From positions 32,501 to 96,500 of the forward strand of contig JBAOKB010000152.1 in NCBI GenBank assembly GCA_037044905.1: a stretch of 64,000 nucleotides of DNA. The letters run 5' to 3'. The first letter of the stretch is position 1. Every line of letters starts with the position of its first letter. Of the stretch, positions 53,068 to 62,883 are shown in pieces. The stretch comes from Hortaea werneckii. Taxonomy: Eukaryota > Ascomycota > Dothideomycetes > Mycosphaerellales > Teratosphaeriaceae. The position numbers and the translations under genes were made by a program. Below the pieces are notes generated by a model that was not told the DNA's origin, did no database searches, and saw nothing but the letters and a program-made list of their open reading frames with translations.

Positions 53068-53688
53068 TTAGCCCGGCCTTAACAACATGCCGCGGGCATG
53101 CCTCAAGCAGTCGATCCCTGCCATGAAACCGACGGTCTCTTTGTCACATTGGAGCACTTCCTCCCTCCAACTCCGCCAGTGAAGTTCGCTGAGGAGAAGA
53201 ACGTCCTCCCTTTCAGCGTCAATCTCCCGTTTAATCCAGTTTGTCTCCAAATATCTCACGAGATGGGCGACTCGGTTGATCAGATCCTTGAATCTTTGCA
53301 GATGAGCCAAGTACATCCGAATCCCGCCGCGCGCTGTCTCGGCCGTACTCAGGTCGAGAGGGAAGATCTTCCTCCGGATCTGTACGCAGTGATCTCTGAT
53401 TATCTGCTCCAGACGACGGTAGAGGTCACCTGTATGTGGACCTGGAACGCGCAACTCCCCTCGGAAACTGTTGGCCGCATTGCAGAAGTTATACGTAACC
53501 TTATAGATGTCGGCATAGAGCATGTGGCTGATGACAGGGATTCCATCCGGTGCTGACCGTGCGCTTGCATACAACTCGGACAGTCGATCTGTGATCCAGT
53601 TGAACGTTGTAGTCAAATCCGATCTCAACTCCTCTTCCGTCGGAGGCTGAGGAGGCTGCGAAGCATCTCCGTACTGTATAGAAGCCAT
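53068..53688 (-). CDS. Truncated cullin-like protein (N-terminal cullin repeats only), 206 aa
   Basis: Starts at the ATG at 53688 (MASIQYGDASQPPQPPTEEE); the frame upstream lacks a better start. The protein follows the cullin N-terminal domain: a first helix TTFNWITDRLSELY, then HMLYADIYKVTYNFCNAA (cullins have Y-LY--VYN-CT), DLYRRLEQIIRDHCVQIRR, and RFKDLINRVAHLVRYLETNW-IKREIDAE, the counterpart of the YLNRHWVKRE helix, followed by HWRSWREEVL. It then ends at GMLLRPG and TAA, where a cullin of about 750 residues would continue. The Rbx-binding cullin-homology domain and neddylation site are absent. It could be a free-standing adaptor-binding decoy or a non-functional fragment. Confidence 0.75.
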   Translation of the reverse strand: MASIQYGDASQPPQPPTEEELRSDLTTTFNWITDRLSELYASARSAPDGIPVISHMLYADIYKVTYNFCNAANSFRGELRVPGPHTGDLYRRLEQIIRDHCVQIRRKIFPLDLSTAETARGGIRMYLAHLQRFKDLINRVAHLVRYLETNWIKREIDAEREDVLLLSELHWRSWREEVLQCDKETVGFMAGIDCLRHARGMLLRPG

Positions 53689-54315
53689 GGCACCAACGCT
53701 GAGAAAAGTGGTTTGAGCAGTCGAGGCGAACGCCTTGAAGCAAGTGGCGTTGTCTATCTGCTGAAAGTCAAAGGTCAATGCTACTTGGTGAGCTCTCTTT
53801 ACCGGGAAGAGACGCAACATATGTACACGTCCTAACAAAGGCTTTCTGTTTGCCTACTTACTTCGTGTCTTGCTTCATTAGCAAACACCACGCCCGCGGC
53901 CATCGACGTACTCTTTGCTGTTCTGAGAAGAGTCCATCGATCAAAGGATCGAAAACGAATGAAAGTTCTTGGGATGCCGTGCTGTTGCCTAGAGAGTGTC
54001 TCTCGTCAATGCCCCGGAACAACAAACTAAGAAGCATACGTCGATCGAATGGATTCAGTTAATGAGGCCTTTCGTGATGAAAGCCTAAAGCATGTTCAGA
54101 CTTACCTAGTAACCTAGGACAACAGATTCTGTGTCCGCAGATCGAAAATTCGCCGTCGTATGGAAATAGACTCGGATGGCTGTACAAATAGATACCCAGA
54201 CACTCGCAACGCACACATCACCTTCTTGCCGCCTCTAACTCCTTTCTGCTCGTCACATGTACTCCAGAAAGAGCCTCGCAAGATAAAAAAAAAAAGCAAA
54301 AACATAGAACAGTAG
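53689..54315. other. Upstream region of the truncated cullin gene
   Basis: No supported gene. Contains CCTAGTAACCTAGG near 54105-54118 and an A-rich run at 54283-54300 just before the repeat at 54316. Confidence 0.5.
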
Positions 54316-54450
54316 GTATTCCCACATGGTCACCCACTGTAGTACTAATCTACCGGTTTGCAGCTTGAGTACAGGAGAGCGGACGGGATCCTCTATTTTC
54401 TGCAACCTCTGGTCCTATGTACTGGGCCACGTCTTGCTAAATGTACATAC
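54316..54450 (+). repeat. Segment repeated in inverted orientation at 44110-44250
   Basis: Shares about 80 well-matched bases (CCGGTTTGCAGCTT, ACAGGAGAGCGGACGGGATC) and the same implied peptide with the 44-kb copy. It forms the right edge of the 51.3-54.45 kb segment whose left part is also duplicated at 44 kb. Confidence 0.8.
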
Positions 54451-54722
54451 CCCTCCGTTGCTGCTGGCAAAGGGGAGCGCGGCGGGTTGGCTTCAGCTCC
54501 CGCTGACCCATGATCATACCCCTGCGTAATTTGGTATCCTCATTGGTGATAGAGGATTTGGACTTTGACCGAATTGGACGCTATATTTAGCTGTGAGAAT
54601 GTGCAGCCGTGGGTAAGGGGTCCTCGAGAGGCACAATCTACGGTTGCGTGTCGATTGCTCACCGCCGATTCATGGCAAAGCAGCTCGTGTTCAGGGATGG
54701 CTGTATTTTCCGCCAAGCAAGA

Positions 54723-56123
54723 TCACACTGGCCAGCTTTCGGAGCCACATGGCGCCATACTGCGTTGAAAGTCGACTATGCGATCTTCAATCCATCCAGA
54801 CTGGAAGCCTTGACCTGCCTTGCCAAGCCTGGGGTCGATACGGGTGCGACACATCCGGTCAGGATCGAAGGAGAACTGTCTACAATCCGGTTGAGCAATG
54901 CAAAGGGCTCGACATTCATCTACCGATGCAAGAAACCCTTCTTCTTGGTCGCTCAGATTCTCCCAGTCATCTCGAGGGGACATCATCTGAGGCATGACGA
55001 AATCGGTGAACACGTCTTTGTGCCGTAATATGTCGGTTGTCTGGTTGCGCCATGTCAGAACGCAAGTCTCGTAGCTATCAGGTTTGCATGCACTTACCGC
55101 ATTGTGTCTCATCATCCATTCCTGCTCAAAGCTCCACAATTGCTGCGTCATCACTGGCGACATGTGATGATAGGAGATGGTGGGATAACACCACTCCCTC
55201 AACGATTCATCAGGCACAGAGCGGCCATCTGCACGAGCGTATGGTACAAGACCAGGATAGTCGCCTTGAATTGCGGGCCAGGCATTGGTGAAAGGGACGC
55301 CAGAGTCAGTGAATGCCTTGCCCAGGACGCAGTCCCCTGCCCAATGCCCGTCGGTGAACTCTTCTATCTCTGCCTTGTGGACAGAATAGTGATCAACGAC
55401 TCTCTGCATAGCGGGCTGGGAGACAATGAAGCCTGAGCCGCCATGTGCGAAAAGGACACCAGAGATGAACATCTGACTACCGGCGTAGATAAGGTCGGTT
55501 GGGTCTAAGGTCGCAAGGTACTGCTGCAATTGGCTCCACAGTAGGAAAGAGTCCCCTTCGATGAAAACATACCATTTGAAGTCCGGTCGTTCGTGCAGCG
55601 TCTGGTTGACCATGGGTAAGAACTTCCATTTATCCAGCTTCCAGCCCGGATTATCAGCCTTCCCACCCATATTTGCGAACCGATCAGGAGAGCCCGCAAG
55701 CTCCGACGGGTCCAATGCAGACCTTCCATCAGCACGCAACCGCCGCCATAGTTCGAAGTCGGCACTTTCCTGCTGGTAAACGGGGCTCACATCTGCCAAA
55801 CCATCGATGATATGCTCGCCACGGTAATCTTCTTCAAGATCCGAGAAGATGAGATAATTTGGAAAGCATCGTAGACTGGTTGATAGATGGACAGCAAACC
55901 TGTCATCCAACTCGGTGGCACCAGTCCGGAGGATTATCAAGGTCTCTTCGGAGCCCGGTAGTCCGCGACAAAGAAGGTGGTTGGGGGGAGCTGCTTCGTA
56001 TGATTGAACGAAGTCGTCGCTCTCCGTCCGGCAGTCGATGGAATAGATGGCCCAGAGTATATAAAGTACAGTTAATGCAATCGCGAAGGCCACGCGCGAA
56101 TGTGACTGCTTATTACTGATCAT
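54723..56123 (-). CDS. GT31-like type II membrane glycosyltransferase, paralogue, 466 aa
   Basis: Starts at the ATG at 56123 (MISNKQSHSRVAFAIALTVL); residues about 9 to 28 form the membrane anchor. Motifs parallel the 3859-5289 protein: ETLIILRTGATELDDRF, GWKLDKWKFLPMVNQTL, WYVFIEGDSFLLW with Asp191 in place of the EAD motif, LFAHGGSGFIVSQPAMQRV and YHHMSPVMTQQLWSFEQEW. A Cys-rich tail (CRALCIAQPDCRQF) resembles the PAN-like end of the first protein. The acidic motif is EGD rather than EAD, so donor or activity may differ. Same predicted Golgi/ER topology. Confidence 0.83.
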   Translation of the reverse strand: MISNKQSHSRVAFAIALTVLYILWAIYSIDCRTESDDFVQSYEAAPPNHLLCRGLPGSEETLIILRTGATELDDRFAVHLSTSLRCFPNYLIFSDLEEDYRGEHIIDGLADVSPVYQQESADFELWRRLRADGRSALDPSELAGSPDRFANMGGKADNPGWKLDKWKFLPMVNQTLHERPDFKWYVFIEGDSFLLWSQLQQYLATLDPTDLIYAGSQMFISGVLFAHGGSGFIVSQPAMQRVVDHYSVHKAEIEEFTDGHWAGDCVLGKAFTDSGVPFTNAWPAIQGDYPGLVPYARADGRSVPDESLREWCYPTISYHHMSPVMTQQLWSFEQEWMMRHNAVSACKPDSYETCVLTWRNQTTDILRHKDVFTDFVMPQMMSPRDDWENLSDQEEGFLASVDECRALCIAQPDCRQFSFDPDRMCRTRIDPRLGKAGQGFQSGWIEDRIVDFQRSMAPCGSESWPV

Positions 56124-56641
56124 GATGGAAGATGGGACTGGCGCTGGTTGCGCGGGCACCGTCACAGTGTAATAAGCGGGTAGCCATCTTAAACAGCATC
56201 GTCTAGACAGCCCTGTGCCTACAGTGAAAAGCTCAGACCCCTAACATGATCCACGGATAGGTACCAAAAGCGAGTAGCGATAGCTTTCGGCGGCATCTGC
56301 TTCAGAATAGAGTGATATCGTCGGCCCTTGAATGGCCGGGCGCATCTTGTAACGAGGTCGTTTGCATACCTTTCCGAATAGTTGGCGGTACTGAGAATGC
56401 GTCAATTGGGGCAAGATGAACAAGGCTGTGCAGAAAGTGTGGCAACTCAAGTGGAAAAAGAACAAGCGCCGGGTGAGGTTCGCTTGGACATTGACCGGGG
56501 TGTCATGCATGCCTCCGAAATATCCATTGGCTGTGCAGACGCTGCGGAATTCCCGACTGCACTTTTAAGCGCGAAGTGGACGTCGGTTGTAGATATCACC
56601 GGCATCTGTAAATATGTTGTACTGTCAACTCGCGGTTCTTT
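56124..56641. other. Upstream region of the second GT31-like gene
   Basis: Promoter side of the transferase. Frames on both strands are short. Nothing else seen. Confidence 0.5.
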
Positions 56642-57163
56642 TCATAATGGAACGGCACTGCGGCCGACCATGATTGGCGGGGTGTTGGTTGCGCGCTTCC
56701 TTACCGCCCTCGCTCGATGGCATGTAGCCCATCCCACCAAGCAACTAATACTGACACAGCACACATTCTCTCGAAGGCATCCCATCAAGCTAATAAGATA
56801 GCCGTTCACGCCGCACACATACGTCGAAGCGGCCAGAACCAGACTCCTTCGCTTCAGCCAGCATGTGCCGGCTTGAGACTCAAGAAAGTACCAACCACTC
56901 CGATGCCGGTGTCGTAGCAGGCACTGGTTACGGCAGTCTCGCTTCGAGCAGCAATTTGGATCATGAGTGTCGGCAGTCCGCACGACACTGAATGCATCCC
57001 AAGGAAACCGCCAGGCCTTGATCGGATGATGAATGTGCCGGTCCAGCCATGTCACTTGGCCGCATCTCTGACGCATACCACTACAAAGATGGTCTGCCAT
57101 CGACCAAGATGTGGCAAAAGCAGACAGGACCATAAGGTTGGTGACAGGTGGTGAACTGCGCAT
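56642..57163 (-). CDS. Possible Cys-rich protein, 173 aa (doubtful)
   Basis: The minus frame is open for 286 codons (to 57499), unusually long for chance. From the ATG at 57163 it reads MRSSPPVTNLMVLSAFATSW, then a Cys-rich stretch (DPNCCSKRDCRNQC, ENVCCVSISCLVGWATC). There is a weakly hydrophobic N-terminal segment but no clean signal peptide, and no recognised domain. It could be a small secreted protein with unseen introns or a fortuitous frame. Confidence 0.25.
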   Translation of the reverse strand: MRSSPPVTNLMVLSAFATSWSMADHLCSGMRQRCGQVTWLDRHIHHPIKAWRFPWDAFSVVRTADTHDPNCCSKRDCRNQCLLRHRHRSGWYFLESQAGTCWLKRRSLVLAASTYVCGVNGYLISLMGCLRENVCCVSISCLVGWATCHRARAVRKRATNTPPIMVGRSAVPL

Positions 57164-57456
57164 ACCCTTGGTCTCGGCAGCATCTTCGCGCTTTCTCAAA
57201 CACGCTGATGCAACCTCGTCAACAGAATGCAAGTCTGAGATTGCGGGATCGATCCAAGGTGGCGAGACGCTTAGATACCTATCGTCTGCGGATGAGGCGT
57301 TCGCACACCGCCGCTTGAATCCTTCTCTCCTGTAGCGCTTCACGCCTCCATATTCCCTACATCTGGTCTCATTACGCCCCTGCTGTGTCAATAGCATGTA
57401 AAAATTTGTTCTGGTTTTGGCGCAAGACGCTCTAGTCAGTCGTTCGATTTGGAAAC

Positions 57457-58547
57457 ATGGCGCTCGTATTGCCATTACTTGCCAGCCTCTATCTTGCACA
57501 ATGTCATGTCTCAGCGCAGAGGCTGTCGCCGGACCCGTTCATTAACAACTCCTGGAATGGTGAATTCACCTGGCCGGCAGGTAGCACTGGCTCCTTCGAT
57601 CAGGGCAGTCCCATGGGCATAGCCTGGCAGTCGCCATACCAGTTGGTGAACATCTACCTCATATGGAATCAAACGGTCGGCAAACCAATTGTCAACCAAT
57701 GCCAAGTCGCAAGTAAGTGCTCATGTCGACTTTGAAGACATGCTTACTAACTCTGACTATAGCGGGACGGCCTGGAAATGTCACTTACGACTGGACTGTA
57801 AGTTGCGCCATGCCACCGAACTGCGGTACAGATATCTGTGCCCGCAACTCCGGAGAAGCTCCTTTCGTTCTGCGGATAGTGGACGCCGATGGAGATCTCC
57901 ACGCCGTAAACGATGGAGGATTTTGGAGTCGAGAGTTTTGGATACAGCCGCTGCTGAGCCCTTCTTCGACGTCCGCGATATCATCGACAACCAGCACCAT
58001 GATGATCTCTTCTTCTTCTACCTCCACGATTAACACAAGCTCGTCAACAACTACCTCTTCACAGCTGAGCTCTTCATCTGGGCCCACGGAATCGTCCGCT
58101 ACGAGCGCCAAATCCTCCTCCTTCCCGAAGATTAGCGCAAGCACGACAACGTCGCCATTCACACCGAATCCTGAGGTTCCAACCCATCTCGTCACTTCGA
58201 CACCATCAAGCTCCTCGTCCTTGGTTCCTTCAGCGGCTCCAAGTAGCCCGTCCAGTCCGCTGAGCCACAGTGTCGCCATAGGCGTTGGCGTGGGGGTGGG
58301 CGTCGGTGCCGCACTGCTGTTGGGAGCTGCAATATTTTTTCTCTGGCGCCGTCGTGGCCGTGACCACGAACGACAAGCTTCAGCGCCTCCTCCGCCATAT
58401 CCAGAGAGCAATGTCATGTGGGACGCAAGACATGAGCTTTATCAGCCGCACTTGCAACCGTTCAAGTCAGAGCACTTCATCGCGGCCCTGCCAGCCGAAG
58501 CTCCAGCAAGAGACCCCCAGGAGCTTGACAGTCGAGGACTTCATTGA
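57457..58547 (+). CDS. Cell-surface protein: signal peptide, ectodomain, Ser/Thr stalk, one helix, 346 aa
   Basis: Exons 57457-57712 and 57763-58547. The 50-nt intron (GTAAGT ... CTAAC ... CTATAG) splits a Thr codon and joins NQCQVA to TGRPGNVTYDWTV. Residues 1 to 20 form a signal peptide (MALVLPLLASLYLAQCHVSA). An ectodomain with FTWPAGSTGSFDQGSPMGIAW and YDWTVSCAMPPNCG follows, then about 110 residues of Ser/Thr-rich stalk likely to be O-mannosylated. A single helix at about 256-280 (VAIGVGVGVGVGAALLLGAAIFFLW) precedes RRRGR and a Pro-rich cytosolic tail. The layout is that of fungal wall-stress sensor-like proteins of the Mid2/Wsc type, without a WSC domain. A signalling role is inference. 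Confidence 0.78.
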
Positions 58548-59806
58548 ATCCAAGTTGTGCGGCGGAGGTTAGCATTTAACGTGATTACGCACTGCAGGCG
58601 GAATGCTTCTTTTGGCTCGAGGGTACCGTCTGATAATGACTCCTTATCATCATGACGTATGCTAATGAGTAGATGTGAGCAACTTAGAAGAGGAATATTA
58701 TGTCCTGCAACGCGGACATTTGATTCAAGTCTTTCGATTCGTTTAGGTGTTAGTTTACGATGGTTCATGTAATTGTAGCAACTGATGCGTGGCAAGACAC
58801 AAGAGACACTGCCGCTTGCTTTGTTGAGGAGGAATTTTCCTTGAGGACTTTGGATATTGATACCCATGAGCGAACCCCAGCTGAACATGTCCCCGCCGAC
58901 TCGTCTTTTTCTTGATCTCTAGGCTGAAAAGGTCATGGACTTCGTGAACACTCTGCCTCTGGCAAGAGCTTCGCACGGCTTCTCAGGCTTCGTCGCCGTA
59001 CCTGTGCCTTGCAACCCGTCTCCATGCCCAATCATTCATTTTTCGGGCCGCGCGAGGGCAGAAACAATCAGAGTGTCACGAAGAGTATTTGACAAAGATC
59101 GGCGAGGTTGTGTGAGGTGAGACTGAAGAATTTGCTGTGTCAGCCACCACCCCGCCTCACCCGGGAGACTTGGGGGAGAACCGGGCGCAAAACCTGTGCC
59201 GTTGCCTATTGCGACTTCATCTCGTGTTTCGCAGCGCCACGAAGATGACTTCAAGATCAACCACCAAGAGCGACCGACTTGATATTGGTGTCAAAAGCGA
59301 CGTTCTCCAGGATTGACGCCGCCAAAATCGGCAGCCGGTCGCCGAAGACGCCCCTGACTGAGGCTGATGGTATGACCTTGCGCACATGGATCTGGCGACT
59401 TGTCTCGCCCATGATCCTCCCATCAGACTATGATCACTTCTTGTCGATCGATAGGCTGGTCGCTTATGGCGATTGTCAGCCATGTCGCACGTTGGCTGTT
59501 CTGTGATGCCCGCCAACGTGGATGGATTCAGCCCAACTTCCGGAATCAGAACATCATGAGCTGGCAACTATAAGTTCTCAAACGCAGCAATCACACGGCA
59601 CTAAGCCAACGCTGAGCAGTATGTCTAAGTTGCGACGCTCGCATCTTACAGTAACTGGCGTATTTACCAGGAACGACTTCGCCAAGGCGAGCGCGCTGCA
59701 TTCCGACCTTTTTGACCTTGCGTGTCGCCACTGGTATGTAAATATGTAACCCTTTTGACAGCCGCGTGAAATTTTGAAACAGACTTGAGCACTTCCCACA
59801 ACAATC
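58548..59806. other. Intergenic region
   Basis: About 1.25 kb between two plus-strand genes. Open frames are short and on both strands. No repeat, RNA gene or transposon remnant recognised. Confidence 0.5.
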
Positions 59807-62032
59807 ATGGCTCCGTGGACATCGCCTCGTGGCAGCGTTTACCGCGACTCCTCTCCAAACACGCCATTGACACCCCTTTCGCCCAGCACGTTACCGCAAT
59901 GGCTACGTGCAAAGAAACCACAGTCAACCATCTTGCCTTCTGCGAGGCGGAAGACGGTCTTTGTCATTCTGAGTTGCATCGCGTTGGGATGGTTAGCGAC
60001 GTCGACCTTGACCTCGAGCGGGAATGACACATTAAACATAGAGGCATACGACACAGCTTCTAGCGGTATACTGACCGACCCATCCGGATACGGCACGATA
60101 GCGGGTCAGCATGTCGACGACGGCATTCTCGGAGATGGCGAGGACGATCATGAGAAGGCTGAGCAGGAGAAAGATGGCAAGCCTTCTGTGGGCGGAGCAC
60201 TGTCAGACCTTCACCATGCAGTCTCTGACAAGATTCAATCGTGGAGTTCTTACCATCATAGGCAGGGTGCAACACCAAAGGGCAACAAGACGACTTCCGT
60301 CAAAGATCAAAAAGCACCGAATAGCACAGCCGGTGACAACGACGGGGAGGAAGTTAAAGATGGCATCAAGGCAGAAGACCGTCTGGGTGCTCGCACTAGG
60401 ATCGGAAAGTGCACCATTCTATTCAACGGCAACAGCTTCTGGGAACGTTCAATTCAGACACACGAGCAGCATGACAAGATACATGGCTATCGCCTGCATG
60501 TCCTTCGACAGAAGTTGTTGGATGATGTCTGGGACAAGCCCGCCTACATCTTGAGTCTGCTGCTTCGAGAGCTGGCCAAGCCAGACGCAGAACGATTGGA
60601 ATGGCTCTTCTGGGTCGACGCTGACACCATCATCCTCAATCCCTACATACCGATCGAGACGTTCTTGCCACCACCTGATTTCGACGATATACACCTGATG
60701 TATTCGAATGATTGGAACGGTCTGAACAATGGTGTCTTCCCAATTCGTGTCAATCAATGGGCCGTAGATCTGTTCTCGGCAATCGTTTCCTATCGGTACT
60801 ACCGACCAGAGGACCCGCTGATCTTTCGCGACCAGTCTGCCATGAACACCCTGATGCTCGAACCCAAGTTCGCCAAGAACATAGTCAATGCGCCTCAGAG
60901 GTGGTTCAACGCCTATCAGGGCGAACACAACGAGACGTTGCAGCCGTTCCAGATTCGACGAGGTGATCTGCTCGTGCACTTCGCTGGGGTCCCTGCTCGA
61001 GAGGAGCGCATGGGTTACTGGTTGGATCGAGCAGAGCAGCATCTCGATGACTGGGAGATACCCGTAAAGTCAACAAGCTATCCCGTAGAGGCGAGAGACT
61101 TCTGGGCGCAGGAGCGTGAGAAGCGGAAGGACCGGAAGGCTAAGATCGAGACAAGTCGCCAGATGGCTTCGCAGCTGCTAGAAGCAACGAATCAGCAGCT
61201 GAACGAATTTGGCGATCGCCTTACAGTAGGACAGGCCGCCATCATCACCGAGAGCCGTGACGCACTCCAGAAAGTAATCGCCGACCCGCAGCAAGCGGAC
61301 GATGTCGAAAATATTGACAAGCTCAGCGAGACACTCCGTGAAGCTAAAGAGCCTCTCTCTGCTGCGGTCGGTAGCTCAAACAAGCTCCTCCTCAGCGCAG
61401 CGCACGATGCCATCTTCGCCGCAGAGAAAGACCTCAAAGACGGCAGCACAGGAGCATCGGGCGCCGCCGCTACCGATCTGGACCAGCTCAGCCAGAGATT
61501 GCAAGAACTTAAGATGCTGGTGATGACCCCCGAAGAGTCATGGAACAAGGCTGAGATCGCTGCAGCGACTGATGCGCTGACCGGAGCCCGGGCACGGCTT
61601 CAGGCAAACATTGCCGCCATTCAGAAGGCTAAGCAGGAGGAACAGGCGAAGAGCAATGCAATCACGGAGGCGAAGAAGATGGTTCAGATTGAAGCCGGGC
61701 TTGCGGATCCGGATGTCATGCAAAAGACAGAGAATGCTGGATCAGTCTCGCCTGGGAACGCCGGGACCGGTGAGACCCAGTGGTCGCCTTCGAACGCAGT
61801 AGTCGGGCCACCGGTTGCGCCTGCGCCTGGGGTTGCCAATGCAGCCTCTGCACATGGCGCCGATCAGGCCAATGGCGCTACTGGTGCTGAGGAAGCATCG
61901 CCGGCGGAGACAGTCGTGGCACATGTGGTGACGATCACACCAGAGGCAGTCATGATATGGACTACGGCAACGGTGGCGGGAAAGTCTTTCGAGGAACCCA
62001 CGAAGCTTCCTGACATGCGGGCCTCTGGTTGA
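59807..62032 (+). CDS. GT34 galactosyl/mannosyltransferase (GMA12/MNN10 family) with coiled-coil tail, 741 aa
   Basis: Starts at the ATG at 59807. A Pro/Ser-rich cytoplasmic tail is followed by a membrane anchor at residues 50-69 (VFVILSCIALGWLATST), a stem, then the catalytic domain. That domain shows CTILFNGNSFWERSIQTHEQ, YILSLLLRELAKPDAERLEW, LFWVDADTIILNP with the DxD at 271-273, SNDWNGLNNGVFPIRVNQWA and DQSAMNTLML. Family members add alpha-linked galactose or mannose to N-glycans or galactomannan in the Golgi. Unusually, about 300 residues follow the catalytic domain: helical Ala/Gln/Lys heptads (LQANIAAIQKAKQEEQAK), then an Ala/Gly/Pro-rich end. No intron is needed. Confidence 0.9.
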   Translation: MAPWTSPRGSVYRDSSPNTPLTPLSPSTLPQWLRAKKPQSTILPSARRKTVFVILSCIALGWLATSTLTSSGNDTLNIEAYDTASSGILTDPSGYGTIAGQHVDDGILGDGEDDHEKAEQEKDGKPSVGGALSDLHHAVSDKIQSWSSYHHRQGATPKGNKTTSVKDQKAPNSTAGDNDGEEVKDGIKAEDRLGARTRIGKCTILFNGNSFWERSIQTHEQHDKIHGYRLHVLRQKLLDDVWDKPAYILSLLLRELAKPDAERLEWLFWVDADTIILNPYIPIETFLPPPDFDDIHLMYSNDWNGLNNGVFPIRVNQWAVDLFSAIVSYRYYRPEDPLIFRDQSAMNTLMLEPKFAKNIVNAPQRWFNAYQGEHNETLQPFQIRRGDLLVHFAGVPAREERMGYWLDRAEQHLDDWEIPVKSTSYPVEARDFWAQEREKRKDRKAKIETSRQMASQLLEATNQQLNEFGDRLTVGQAAIITESRDALQKVIADPQQADDVENIDKLSETLREAKEPLSAAVGSSNKLLLSAAHDAIFAAEKDLKDGSTGASGAAATDLDQLSQRLQELKMLVMTPEESWNKAEIAAATDALTGARARLQANIAAIQKAKQEEQAKSNAITEAKKMVQIEAGLADPDVMQKTENAGSVSPGNAGTGETQWSPSNAVVGPPVAPAPGVANAASAHGADQANGATGAEEASPAETVVAHVVTITPEAVMIWTTATVAGKSFEEPTKLPDMRASG

Positions 62033-62380
62033 TGACAGTCAGGGTTTGGGGCCTTGTATAGATAGTCTCACATCTTAGGGGCCGACTTGGGCTCTGGAGA
62101 TTCCATAGATTGTCGCCCGGTCATTCGCTACTTCTTGCATACTCCTATCTCACTTCGTGCACATGAGCTACGATTAGCTTCAGCTAATACTACACTCATG
62201 ATCCCATACGTCTGACTCGCATTACCATATTTGACTGCAATATATCACGGGCTTGCCCTGCAATGTGCCGACCTCGACTCCTTGCCCTCTTCCACGTAAG
62301 CATTGACATGATCAGCATAAGTACCACTACCTCACTGCGTGGTTCCAGCATGGACCATTCCGTGCGACTACTCAAACGCC
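62033..62380. other. Convergent intergenic gap
   Basis: 3' flanks of the GT34 gene and the small repeat protein. Nothing else seen. Confidence 0.5.
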
Positions 62381-62883
62381 CTAGCTCGCCATTAGAGAGC
62401 GGCACATCCTCACGCCTTGCTTGCAATCCTCATCATCGAATGGCTTAAAGCCGTAGGAGAGGAGGAAGTTGGCAGAGTGACGGTAGTGCTTTTTGATCCA
62501 GTCAAGCTGAGCCTCGGTGAAGAAGCGATCGGCTAGATGAGACATCTATCAAGCAATCAGTCGATGTTGAAACGACGGGCTAAGATTGACGACCGACTTA
62601 CCGGATCCGCCTCGAGATCATCGAGAAAGCTGTTCTCGCTCTCGGCGTCGTCGTCGTCTTCTTGGTCTACGCCTTCACCTAAGATCATCGCTCTCGCGAT
62701 CGAACGACCTTCTTCGCGGTCTTCCTCCCTATGGATGTTGAGACCGTAAGCTCGCAAGAAGTGGAACTCGTCGCCCCAGTGCTGTTTGAGCCATTCCTTC
62801 TCGGCGGTGTTGTAAGGCGGTTCGCTCGCGGATGGCTTGGATGACTCTGATTTCATGTTGGTTCGAGCGCTGGATTCTGCCAT
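62381..62883 (-). CDS. Small two-repeat protein, 148 aa, one repeat per exon
   Basis: Exons (minus) 62883-62602 and 62545-62381. The 56-nt intron (GTAAGT ... TTGATAG) is in phase 0 and joins LEADP to MSHLADRFF. The first exon contains YNTAEKEWLKQHWGDEFHFL-RAYGLNIHREEDREEGRSIARAM, the second FTEAQLDWIKKHYRHSANFL-LSYGFKPFDDEDCKQGVRMCRSLM. These are two copies of a 44-residue unit with conserved W, H, FL, YG, DxE/DxD and a final Arg-Met helix, joined by an acidic linker. No family name comes to mind. Soluble; the acidic linker and repeat suggest a binding protein. Confidence 0.75.

Noticed and set aside
57785..58417. 210-codon minus-strand acidic frame
   Set aside because: Shadow of the Ser/Thr-rich stalk and helix of the surface protein.
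60449..61042. 197-codon minus-strand frame
   Set aside because: Lies antisense to the catalytic core of the GT34 gene, which has clear motifs.
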